From NCBI GenBank assembly GCA_035701265.1, contig DASSNU010000023.1, forward strand, positions 45,636 to 109,635: a stretch of DNA of 64,000 nt, written 5' to 3'. This DNA is from DASSNU01 sp035701265 (GTDB taxonomy: Bacteria > Gemmatimonadota > Gemmatimonadetes > Gemmatimonadales > Gemmatimonadaceae). A program made the translations under genes and the position numbers. The notes beneath the pieces were generated by a model. That model had not been told where the DNA came from, ran no database searches, and worked only from the letters and a program-made list of their open reading frames with translations. Of this stretch, positions 51,555-59,272 are shown piece after piece; position 1 is the first letter of the stretch, and every line of letters begins with the position of its first letter.

Positions 51555-52862
51555 ATGATTCCGTGGACGTCCTGGTCCCAACGCCCGCCGGGGGCCGCGT
51601 TGCGCGAGAGCGATCCCGAGATCGCCACCGCCATCGAGCAGGAGATCGCGCGGCAGGAGGAAGGGCTCGAGCTCATTGCCAGCGAGAACTTCGTATCGCC
51701 GGCGGTGATGGAGGCAATGGGCTCGCCGCTCACCAACAAGTACGCGGAAGGCTATCCGGGCAAGCGCTACTACGGCGGGTGCGAGTGCGTGGACGTGGTC
51801 GAGCAGCTCGCCATCGATCGCGCACGCGCGCTCTTCGGCGCCGAGCACGCCAACGTGCAGCCGCACTCCGGCGCGCAGGCGAACATGGCCGTCTACTTCG
51901 CCTTCCTGGAGCCGGGGGACACCGTGCTGGGGATGAACCTGTCGCATGGCGGGCATCTCACGCACGGGTCGCCGGTGAACTTCTCCGGCCGCTACTACAC
52001 GATCGTCCCGTACGGCGTGCGGCAGGAGACGGGGCGCATCGATTACGACGAGGTGCGCCGTCTGGCGCGGCAGTACCGTCCCAGGATGATCGTCGCCGGC
52101 GCCAGCGCGTACGCGCGCGTCATCGACTTCGACGCCTTCGGCGCCATCGCGCGTGAGGTGGGAGCGCGCCTGATGGTGGACATGGCGCACATCGCGGGAC
52201 TCGTCGCCGCCGGTGTGCACCCGTCCCCCGTGCCGCACGCCGACGCGGTGACCACCACCACGCACAAGACGCTGCGCGGCCCGCGCGGCGGGCTCATCCT
52301 GTGCACGGCCGAGCACGCGAAGGCGATCGACAAGCAGATCTTCCCCGGCATCCAGGGGGGACCGCTCATGCACGTGATCGCCGCCAAGGCGGTGGCGCTG
52401 CACGAGGCGGCGCAGCCATCCTTCCAGGCGTACGCGCGCGCGGTGGTGGTAAACGCGCAGACGCTCGCCGCCGCGCTGGTCGAGCGCGGATGCACCGTCG
52501 TGTCCGGCGGTACCGACACGCACCTCATGCTCGTCGATCTCCGCAGCCGCGGCATCACCGGCAAGGATGCCGAACGCGCGCTGGGCGCCGGCGGGATCAC
52601 CGTCAACAAGAACACGGTGCCGGGGGAGACGCAGTCGCCGTTCGTGACGAGCGGCATCCGGCTCGGCGTGTCCGCGCTCACCACGCGCGGCATGGGCGCC
52701 GCCGAGATGACGGAGATCGCCGCGCTCATCGACGAGATCCTGCGCGCGCCGCAGGACGACGCCGTGGCCGCGCGCGTGCGACAGCGCACGCGCGAGCTGG
52801 CGTGCGCGTTCCCGCTCTACGGCGCGGGCGCGGGCGCCGCCGCGGTGGCCGTACGGTTGTGA
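51555..52862 (+). CDS. glyA: Serine hydroxymethyltransferase
   Basis: 435 residues; interconverts serine and glycine with THF, main source of one-carbon units. Seen: EEGLELIASENFVSPAVMEAMGS (in parts LELIASENFVSPAVM), LTNKYAEGYPGKRYYGG, VQPHSGAQANMAVYF, LSHGGHLTHGSPVNFSG, DMAHIAGLVAAGVHPSPVPH, the PLP Lys in TTTTHKTLRGPRGGLIL, and GITVNKNTVPGE. AGGAG at 51545-51549 favours the ATG at 51555 (MIPWTSW); ATG 51537 would add six residues. Confidence 0.97.
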   Translation: MIPWTSWSQRPPGAALRESDPEIATAIEQEIARQEEGLELIASENFVSPAVMEAMGSPLTNKYAEGYPGKRYYGGCECVDVVEQLAIDRARALFGAEHANVQPHSGAQANMAVYFAFLEPGDTVLGMNLSHGGHLTHGSPVNFSGRYYTIVPYGVRQETGRIDYDEVRRLARQYRPRMIVAGASAYARVIDFDAFGAIAREVGARLMVDMAHIAGLVAAGVHPSPVPHADAVTTTTHKTLRGPRGGLILCTAEHAKAIDKQIFPGIQGGPLMHVIAAKAVALHEAAQPSFQAYARAVVVNAQTLAAALVERGCTVVSGGTDTHLMLVDLRSRGITGKDAERALGAGGITVNKNTVPGETQSPFVTSGIRLGVSALTTRGMGAAEMTEIAALIDEILRAPQDDAVAARVRQRTRELACAFPLYGAGAGAAAVAVRL

Positions 52863-52904
52863 AACCGCGGTGCCGGCCGCATCTTGTCCCGCAAGGAGCC
52901 GCGG

Positions 52905-53327
52905 ATGGCCGCGGACCGGACCGTAGAGAGGAGACCGACGGTGTCGCAGTTGTGCTTTCGTGACGGGATCATGGATCGCATCCGGGCCCGCGAGACGCGC
53001 TTCCAGGAAGGCGCGTATCTGTTCGTGCTCGCCGCGCTCGAGTATTGCCAGATGCGCCTCCCCGAGCGGCGGCACATTGCCGGGCGCGAGCTCGCGCTCG
53101 CCTACCGCGATCTGGCCCTCGAGCGGTACGGCGTGATGGCGCGGCTGGTCCTCGAGCACTGGGGTGTGCGCTCCACCGCCGACATCGGCGACGTGGTCTT
53201 CACGCTGGTCGAGCTGGGACTCCTCATCAGCCAACCCTCCGACTCGCGCGACGACTTCGTGCAGGTCTACGACTTCGACGAGGCGTTCGAGCGCGCATAC
53301 CCCTGGAGCACGCCGCAACTGGCGTGA
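52905..53327 (+). CDS. Minf_1886-family conserved protein
   Basis: 140 residues. Matches a small family known from Verrucomicrobia, Planctomycetes and Gemmatimonadota: RDGIMDRIRARETRFQEGAYLFVLAALEYCQ (in parts ETRFQEGAYLFVLAALEY), HIAGRELALAYRDLALERYG, VLEHWGVRSTADIGDVVFTLVELGLL (in parts) and the signature DSRDDFVQVYDFDEAFERAY. Function is unknown. AAGGAG with 6-base spacing supports the ATG at 52905. Confidence 0.85.
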   Translation: MAADRTVERRPTVSQLCFRDGIMDRIRARETRFQEGAYLFVLAALEYCQMRLPERRHIAGRELALAYRDLALERYGVMARLVLEHWGVRSTADIGDVVFTLVELGLLISQPSDSRDDFVQVYDFDEAFERAYPWSTPQLA

Positions 53328-53462
53328 GCGTGGGCGGTCGGGTGCCGCGCACGCACGAGCCGTCCCGCGTCGCGCCGCGCGCGTCCGCGGGTCACCGCCG
53401 GAATGCCGTGCGCGGTATGGATCGTGCGCCGTGGCTCCTCGCACTCTGGGAGGAGGTCGTGT

Positions 53463-53660
53463 ATGGAGGCCAGCAAGGAGCTACCGGGCTGCCGCAAGTG
53501 CTCTGAGGGCACGCTCGTCCCGCTGAGCGATTACGGCCGTGATGGCGCGCCCATCACCTACAAGGCGTGGGTGTGCACGAATCCCACCTGCGGATTCAAC
53601 ATTCGCATCGACAACGGCGAGATCAGCATCGGGCGTGTGATCGGTCAGTCGCACAAGTGA
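53463..53660 (+). CDS. Small zinc-ribbon protein
   Basis: 65 residues with two Cys pairs, CRKC (residues about 10-13) and CTNPTC (about 37-42), spaced like a zinc ribbon, then GFNIRIDNGEISIGRVIGQSHK. A GGGAGGAGG stretch ends about 8 bases before the ATG at 53463. Family not named; likely a nucleic-acid or protein-binding ribbon. Lies between the Minf_1886 and nnr genes. Confidence 0.75.
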   Translation: MEASKELPGCRKCSEGTLVPLSDYGRDGAPITYKAWVCTNPTCGFNIRIDNGEISIGRVIGQSHK

Positions 53661-53712
53661 CCGCCGGCGCCCGCGCGCGCCGGTGCCCGGAGATCCGACC
53701 CACGGAGATCCC

Positions 53713-55326
53713 ATGAGTGCGATCGTGCGGGTGACGACCGCCGCCGAAGCGGCGGCGCGCGACGCGGACGCGATCGGCGGCGGCGTTCCGTCGCGCGCGC
53801 TCATGCAGCGCGCGGGCGCCGCCGCAGCGGGAGAGATCGCCCGCCGCCTGGGTGCGCTCCTCGCGCGCGGCGTGCATCTCTACGCCGGACCCGGGAACAA
53901 CGGCGGCGATGCCTGGGTCGTCGCGCGCGCGCTCGCCACCGCGGGCGTTCCCGTCCGCGTCACCGCCGTGGGAGAGAGCCGCACCCCCGACTGCCGCGCC
54001 GAGCGCGCGCTCGCCGCGCGACTCCTCGATCCCCACCGCGAGCTCGCTGCCGCCGTCGTGGTCGATGGCCTCCTCGGGACCGGCGCGCACGGCACGCCGC
54101 ACGGCGAGATCGCCGAGGCCATTCACGCGATCGCGCGCGCCAAGGAGATGGGCGCCACGGTGGTCGCGCTCGATGTGCCCAGCGGACTCGACGCCTCCAC
54201 CGGCGACGCCGCGCTCGCCGTCGAAGCGGACCTCACCATCACCTTCGGCACCCTCAAGCGCGGACTGCTCGTCGCCCGGCATCTCGCCGGCCGCATCATC
54301 GTAGTGGACATCGGGCTCGATGACGACGCCACCACCGCCGGCCACGACGCGCCGATCCTCATGAGCAGCTACTGGCTGCGTCTCGCGCTCCCGCCCATCC
54401 CGGCCGCCGCGCACAAGGGGGTGCGCGGCAAGCTCGCCATCGTGGGCGGCGCGCCGGGTATGGCGGGCGCCGCAGTGCTCGCCGCGCGCGCTGCCGCCCG
54501 CAGCGGGATCGGCATGGTACGTCTCCTCGTGCCCCCGGGAAGTCTTGCCGCCGTGCAGAGCGCCGCGCCGCACGCGCTCGCCACCCCATGGCCCGAGCTT
54601 CGCCGCGCGCGCTCCACTCCCATGCACGCGCTCGGCGCCGACGTGCGCAACGCGGAGGACGACGACGAGATCGAGGGGATCTCCGGCTGGGCTGACGCCG
54701 TGTGCTTGGGTCCAGGACTCGGGCGGTCGCCCGAGACGCGCGCGCTCGTGGAGCACGTGCTCGCGCGATGGGAGGGACCGGTGCTCCTGGACGCCGACGC
54801 GCTGAACGTCTTCGCGGGCGAGGCGAGCGCGTTGGGACGCGCGCTCAGCGCCGGGAGCGACGCACGTCCCGCGCTCCTCACGCCGCACGCGCCGGAGCTC
54901 GCGCGTCTGTGGGGTGGATCGCCTGGCGAGGTGGACGCGCGACGGTTCGACGTGGGGGCGGAGCTGGCCGAGAGTACCGGCGCCGCCGTGTTGCTCAAGG
55001 GAGTTCCCACCGTGGTGACCGGCGTGGATGGCGAGCGCTTCGTGGTGGCCGCGGGAACGCCTGCGCTCGCCGCCGCGGGGAGCGGTGACATGCTGAGCGG
55101 CATTGCCGCCACGCTGCTCGCGCAGGGCGTGCCCGCTGTCGACGCGGGCGCGTGCGCGGCGTGGGCGCACGGCCGCGCCGCGGAGCTCGCCTGTGTGGAG
55201 CACGGCGTGCGCGGCATCACGCTGCAGGACGTGGAGGACCGCCTGCGCGATGCGTGGAGCGCGGGCGTCGAGCCGGACGTCATCTATCCCGTCCTTGCCG
55301 AGTTGCCCGCGGTGGCCGGCGGCTGA
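53713..55326 (+). CDS. nnr: Bifunctional NAD(P)H-hydrate repair enzyme
   Basis: 537 residues. N-terminal YjeF_N epimerase domain (about 1-215): PSRALMQRAGAAAAGEIA, LYAGPGNNGGDAWVVARAL, VVVDGLLGTGAHG, VVALDVPSGLDASTGD. C-terminal ADP/ATP-dependent dehydratase (about 225-530): AHKGVRGKLAIVGGAPGMAGAAVL, GPGLGRSPETRAL, VLLDADALNVFAGE, LLTPHAPELARL, VLLKGVPTVVTG and GSGDMLSGIAATLLAQG. Restores damaged NAD(P)H. GGAG about 6 bases before ATG 53713. Confidence 0.95.
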   Translation: MSAIVRVTTAAEAAARDADAIGGGVPSRALMQRAGAAAAGEIARRLGALLARGVHLYAGPGNNGGDAWVVARALATAGVPVRVTAVGESRTPDCRAERALAARLLDPHRELAAAVVVDGLLGTGAHGTPHGEIAEAIHAIARAKEMGATVVALDVPSGLDASTGDAALAVEADLTITFGTLKRGLLVARHLAGRIIVVDIGLDDDATTAGHDAPILMSSYWLRLALPPIPAAAHKGVRGKLAIVGGAPGMAGAAVLAARAAARSGIGMVRLLVPPGSLAAVQSAAPHALATPWPELRRARSTPMHALGADVRNAEDDDEIEGISGWADAVCLGPGLGRSPETRALVEHVLARWEGPVLLDADALNVFAGEASALGRALSAGSDARPALLTPHAPELARLWGGSPGEVDARRFDVGAELAESTGAAVLLKGVPTVVTGVDGERFVVAAGTPALAAAGSGDMLSGIAATLLAQGVPAVDAGACAAWAHGRAAELACVEHGVRGITLQDVEDRLRDAWSAGVEPDVIYPVLAELPAVAGG

Positions 55327-55349
55327 TCCCATGCGCGGTGGCTGATCCG

Positions 55350-57209
55350 ATGCACGGTGGGACGCGCGGTGAAAGGACAGCGCCGCACACGCAGAAGTGC
55401 GCCGTGCGGCGGCAGTGCGCCGCGCAACGGCGCGCAGTGCCACGACGCGCAGTGCCACGACGCGCAGCGCCACGACGCGCAGCGCCACGACGCGCAGCGC
55501 GGAGACCTGTCCCACGACGGACGTGCGTCGCGCTCGCCGCCCTCACCGCGATGGTAATGTCCGCGTCGTGCGCGTCACTTCCGCCCGCTGCCGGCGGCTC
55601 CACGCACGGCGCGGCGCTTCCAACGATGGGCGCGCGCACGGAGAACATCGTCATCACGTCGTATCTGGATGTGAACGCGCTCGCCGCGTCGGAGCGGTTG
55701 CTCTTCGTGGCCGCGCGTGACGGCATTGCGGTCTACGACCGGCAGATGAGAGAGTGGCTCCCGCCGCTCACCGCGAGCTCGGGATATCCGGGGGGCGACG
55801 TTACAGTGATGGCCGCCGATCCGGTGGAAGACGCGGTGTGGATCGCGCTGCGCGGCACGCTCGTTTATTACCGGCCGGCCACCGACATGCTCACGAGCAT
55901 GGTGCTCCCCGGCGGAGCGGACGCGATCGTCTTCGACCGGCGCGCGCCGTCGCGCGGCGCGCTGGTGCACGGCGCGGGCGGCTGGATGGTGGCGAGCCGG
56001 TCCGGGTTTCTTACCCCCGCCATGAGCAGCGATCTCCCCCCGCCAGGGAGCCGCATCGTCCCCCCCGAGCTGGCGGAGGTCGTGCAGCGCTATCCCTCCA
56101 TCCGCTCCTTTGCCGCGCTGCTCACGCGCGATGCGTCCATGCGCAGTTGGCCGATCACCGCGGGCACGATGGCGCCGGAAGGGAGCGACGTGTGGCTCGG
56201 CACCGCGGGGGGCGGCGTGTTCGAGGTGGACCCCACGTTCAATCGGAGCAGCGAGCTCCCCTTCGGTCTGCTCGGTCCGCGCGCGGCCGCGCTCGACAGC
56301 GGCGCGGGGGGCGTGTGGGTGGCGGGGGGATGGACGTCCACCTCGCTCGCGCCACGCGGTGGAGCGCGCGCGGGGCTCACCGTCGTCTCACCCGATCTGC
56401 AGCGATGGACGTGGCTGGAAGCGTCGCCTGCCTACGCGAGTCTGTTGGACGGCGCCACCGATCTGGATGTGGATGGCAACACGGTGTGGGTCGCGACGCG
56501 TGGCGGGTTGCTCGTGCTCGACGCGACGCATCCCACGGCGATCCAGCTCCTGCGCGCGGGGAGCGGACTCCCCACAGATCGCGTCACGAGTGTGCGCGCG
56601 GTGCCGGGAGGCGCATGGGTGGCGACCGCCGATGGCGTCGCGTTGGTGCAGAGCCCACAGGATTCGGCTCGTGCGCACGCCGGTGCGCAGCGGATGCTCG
56701 AGGTCACCGGCATCGTGGCGCGCTCGCTCGGAACGAACGACATGACCATCGCCGGCGATTCGCTCTGGCTCGCCGCCGATCAGGGGCTGTTCGTTCTGTC
56801 TCCACTCTCGGTGGATGCCACGCCGCGCCGGCTCTCCAGCGATCCGCGACTGGCGCACGCCATGCGCGCTCTCGCGCGCGCAGACTCGATCGTCGTCGCG
56901 GCCGCGGAGGAAGAGCTCATCGCGCTCGACGCGCGCACGCTCGCGCGCATCGCGCCGCTGGACGGCGTGAGTCTCGTCGCCGTGCGCGGTGCGCGCGCGA
57001 TGGCGGCGGACGACCGCACGGTGTGGGTGGCCGGCCCGGGCGGCGTAGCCGTGGTGCAGCGCAGCACCGGCGCGGTGCGCTTTCTCACCGCCGATCGCGA
57101 CATACCCGCCGATCCGGCCGACGTGCTGCTCGAGCACGATGTGGCGTGGATCGCCACGCGCGACGGGCTCGTGCGGCTGGAGCGCCTTCCCGACGGGGGC
57201 GTGCGATGA
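55350..57209 (+). CDS. Exported beta-propeller lipoprotein
   Basis: About 619 residues. After an Arg/Pro/Ala n-region made mostly of a 15-bp DNA repeat, the hydrophobic CVALAALTAMVMSASC forms a lipoprotein signal with Cys after MSAS. The body is a propeller with repeated blades resembling two-component-regulator propellers: VWLGTAGGGVFEVD, VWVATRGGLLVLD, AWVATADGVALVQ, LWLAADQGLFVLSP, VWVAGPGGVAVVQ, AWIATRDGLVRLE. No kinase domain follows. The start is uncertain: ATG 55350 is the first in frame after nnr, but a GTG within the repeat would give a shorter, more normal signal peptide. Stop overlaps thiL (ATGA). Confidence 0.75.
   Translation: MHGGTRGERTAPHTQKCAVRRQCAAQRRAVPRRAVPRRAAPRRAAPRRAARRPVPRRTCVALAALTAMVMSASCASLPPAAGGSTHGAALPTMGARTENIVITSYLDVNALAASERLLFVAARDGIAVYDRQMREWLPPLTASSGYPGGDVTVMAADPVEDAVWIALRGTLVYYRPATDMLTSMVLPGGADAIVFDRRAPSRGALVHGAGGWMVASRSGFLTPAMSSDLPPPGSRIVPPELAEVVQRYPSIRSFAALLTRDASMRSWPITAGTMAPEGSDVWLGTAGGGVFEVDPTFNRSSELPFGLLGPRAAALDSGAGGVWVAGGWTSTSLAPRGGARAGLTVVSPDLQRWTWLEASPAYASLLDGATDLDVDGNTVWVATRGGLLVLDATHPTAIQLLRAGSGLPTDRVTSVRAVPGGAWVATADGVALVQSPQDSARAHAGAQRMLEVTGIVARSLGTNDMTIAGDSLWLAADQGLFVLSPLSVDATPRRLSSDPRLAHAMRALARADSIVVAAAEEELIALDARTLARIAPLDGVSLVAVRGARAMAADDRTVWVAGPGGVAVVQRSTGAVRFLTADRDIPADPADVLLEHDVAWIATRDGLVRLERLPDGGVR
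55437..55499 (+). repeat. 15-bp tandem repeat at the start of the propeller gene
   Basis: Four consecutive units of [gt/gc]gccacgacgcgca (55437-55496) with partial continuation; the first two begin gtg, the next two gcg. In the propeller frame they read as VPRRA or APRRA repeats before the signal sequence. The GTG in each of the first two copies could serve as a start codon. Confidence 0.85.
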
Positions 57210-58282
57210 GCGAGCAGGGAGGCGGGACGCTGGCCATGGGACCCGGAGCGGAGTTCGATCTCATCCGCACCCTCCTTGCCGCGTGGGGCTCGCAGGCGGT
57301 GGGGGAGGGAGGAGATGCTGCCGCGCTCGAGATCCCACCCGGCGAGCAACTCGTGGTGAGCACCGACACGTCCGTCGAGGGAGTTCACTTTCGCCGTGAG
57401 TGGCTCACCCCGCGCGAGATCGGATATCGCGCCACCGCGGCCGCGCTGAGCGATCTGGCCGCGTGTGCCGCGCGTCCGCTCGGGATTCTCCTTGCGCTCT
57501 CGCTCTCCGACCGGTGGGTACCGCACGCGGTCGAGCTCGCACGCGGCGTAGGCGAGGCCGCGCGGCTCGCCGGCGCGCCGATCGTGGGCGGCGACGTGAC
57601 GCGCGCGCGCGATCTCACACTGGGCGTCACGGTCCTGGGCAGCGCGGCGCGTCCTCTCACTCGCGCGGGCGCCCGCGCGGGAGACGTACTCTACGTGACC
57701 GGAGAGCTGGGTGGTCCCGCCGCCGCTGTCCGCGCGTGGAGCGCGCTCCTCCCCTCGGCCATTGCACCTGCGGACAACACGCGCGTGGCCACTCGTCCAC
57801 CGCCCTCTCGCTGCGGCGGAGGTGCCGGAGCGCCTCCCCCCCATGCACTCGGTGTTGCCTCTGCGGCGCCGGGTGCTCCGCACGCGTCGCACCGCGCGCG
57901 CTTCGCGCATCCGGTGCCGCGCATCGCCGCGGGGGTGTGGCTGGCCGAGCACGGCGCGCGTGCGATGATCGACGTGTCGGACGGGCTGGCGGGCGATGCC
58001 GCGCATCTTGCGGCGGCAAGCGGTGTGACCGTGGTGATCGAGCTGGAGCGCGTACCGGCCATGCAGGGCGTGTCGCCCATGGACGCCGTGGAGAGCGGCG
58101 AGGAATACGAGCTGCTCCTCGCCGCGCCCGACTCGCTGGATGTGGACGCGTTTCGTGAACGATTCGGTATCGCTATCACGCCGGTGGGCCAGGTAGTGCA
58201 GGGAGCGCCGGAGGTGGTGCTGCTGCACCATGGCCAGCGCGTTGCGGCGCGCGGTGGCTATCAGCACTTTGGTGGGCGATGA
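57206..58282 (+). CDS. thiL: Thiamine-monophosphate kinase
   Basis: 358 residues against about 325 usual; phosphorylates TMP to thiamine diphosphate. Seen: AEFDLIRTLLAAWG, VSTDTSVEGVHFRREWL, RATAAALSDLAACAARPLG, VGGDVTRARDLTLGVTVLG, GDVLYVTGELGG, AMIDVSDGLAGDAAHLA and MDAVESGEEYELLLA. Oddities: the first metal/ATP motif is GGDAAAL (residues 35-41) where family members have G-D-D, and a Pro/Ala-rich stretch of about 45 residues (183-230) interrupts the middle. ATGA overlap with the preceding gene. Confidence 0.92.
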   Translation: MSEQGGGTLAMGPGAEFDLIRTLLAAWGSQAVGEGGDAAALEIPPGEQLVVSTDTSVEGVHFRREWLTPREIGYRATAAALSDLAACAARPLGILLALSLSDRWVPHAVELARGVGEAARLAGAPIVGGDVTRARDLTLGVTVLGSAARPLTRAGARAGDVLYVTGELGGPAAAVRAWSALLPSAIAPADNTRVATRPPPSRCGGGAGAPPPHALGVASAAPGAPHASHRARFAHPVPRIAAGVWLAEHGARAMIDVSDGLAGDAAHLAAASGVTVVIELERVPAMQGVSPMDAVESGEEYELLLAAPDSLDVDAFRERFGIAITPVGQVVQGAPEVVLLHHGQRVAARGGYQHFGGR

Positions 58283-59063
58283 GCTGCGGGTGGAGCTAGT
58301 GCGCACCGTCCTGACGTACCTCACGATCGTCACCATGACGCTCGTGCTCGGGATCCCGGTGATGGTGGTAAAGCTGGTGACGGGGCGCGTGGATCCGCGC
58401 AGCCGGCTGGCGGATGCGCCGGGGATCTGGGCGCGGTGGGTGCTGCGCGCGGCAGGGACGCGCGTGGCGCTGCACAACGCGGAGCGGGCGCGGCACGACG
58501 ATGCACGCGTGTACATCTCCAACCACGTGAGCTGGTTCGAGATCTTCGCGCTGGCCACCGTGCTCCCCCGCTTTCGATTCGTGGCCAAAAAGGAGCTGGG
58601 GCGGATCCCGATCTTCGGGCCGGCGGTGGCGGAGGTGGCGGGGATCTTCATCGATCGCCGGAACCGGCGGGCGGCATTCGAGACCTACCGGACGGCGGCG
58701 CAGCAGATGCAGGGCGGGGCATCGGTGGTGGTGTACCCGGAGGGAACGCGCGGCCGGTCGTACGAGCTGCGCCCCTTCAAGAAGGGCCCGTTCGTGCTCG
58801 CCATCGCCGCGCAGGCTCCGGTAGTGCCGGTGATCTGTTACGGGACGCGGGAGATCCAGGGGAAGGGGGACATTCGCATCCGGCGTGGAACGGCTGAGCT
58901 TACCTTCCTGGAGCCGATCCCCACTGCGGGGATGACGTACGAGGACCGCGATCGTCTCCTCGGCGTGGTGTGGGAGCGGATGGCCGCCGAGTTGGAGAAG
59001 CGGTACGGGGTGCGGAGCCAGGTGGGGGAGACGGCTGCAACGGGGGCGGCGGGGCGCGCGTAG
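58272..59063 (+). CDS. plsC: 1-acyl-sn-glycerol-3-phosphate acyltransferase-like protein
   Basis: 263 residues. N-terminal membrane helix (RTVLTYLTIVTMTLVLGIPVMVV), then the LPLAT domain: ISNHVSWFEIFALATVLPRF, FVAKKELGRIPIFGPAVAEV, GIFIDRRNRRAAFETYR, VVVYPEGTRGRSYELRPFKKG, VVPVICYGTREIQGKG. The catalytic H-x4-D motif reads His85-x4-Glu90 (NHVSWFE), a conservative change from the usual Asp. Acylates lysophosphatidate in phospholipid synthesis. Starts are ambiguous: GTG 58272 overlaps thiL by 11 bases, ATG 58230 by 53. Confidence 0.88.
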   Translation: MGDELRVELVRTVLTYLTIVTMTLVLGIPVMVVKLVTGRVDPRSRLADAPGIWARWVLRAAGTRVALHNAERARHDDARVYISNHVSWFEIFALATVLPRFRFVAKKELGRIPIFGPAVAEVAGIFIDRRNRRAAFETYRTAAQQMQGGASVVVYPEGTRGRSYELRPFKKGPFVLAIAAQAPVVPVICYGTREIQGKGDIRIRRGTAELTFLEPIPTAGMTYEDRDRLLGVVWERMAAELEKRYGVRSQVGETAATGAAGRA

Positions 59064-59220
59064 ACTGGGCGCGGACGGCGGTGGCGGCCCGTCAACGGCC
59101 GCAGAAGATCGCGAACGCAACGGCGCGTTGGCGTCGAATTCCTGATGAACGTGTAGGTTGCAGGGTCCGTGGTCCGTACCGGGGCGTGCTCCGGGCGGCG
59201 CAGGAGCCGTTATGCTGCTG

Positions 59221-59272
59221 AATGCTTACATAGCATTACTTACAAACGACATATAACTTCACATATAACCTC
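59221..59272 (+). promoter_or_regulatory. AT-rich eno leader with duplicated promoter-like elements
   Basis: This 52-base block is strikingly AT-rich. AATGC (59221-59225) and GCATT (59233-59237) form an inverted repeat; CTTACA occurs at 59225-59230 and 59239-59244; ACATATAAC occurs twice (59249-59257 and 59261-59269), each containing a good -10-like TATAAC. The ATG follows 3 bases after the second copy, and no Shine-Dalgarno is visible. Confidence 0.55.

Noticed and set aside
55437..55499. CRISPR array
   Set aside because: Units are directly adjacent without spacers and only 15 bp long; the same holds for the repeats at 12071 and 43855.
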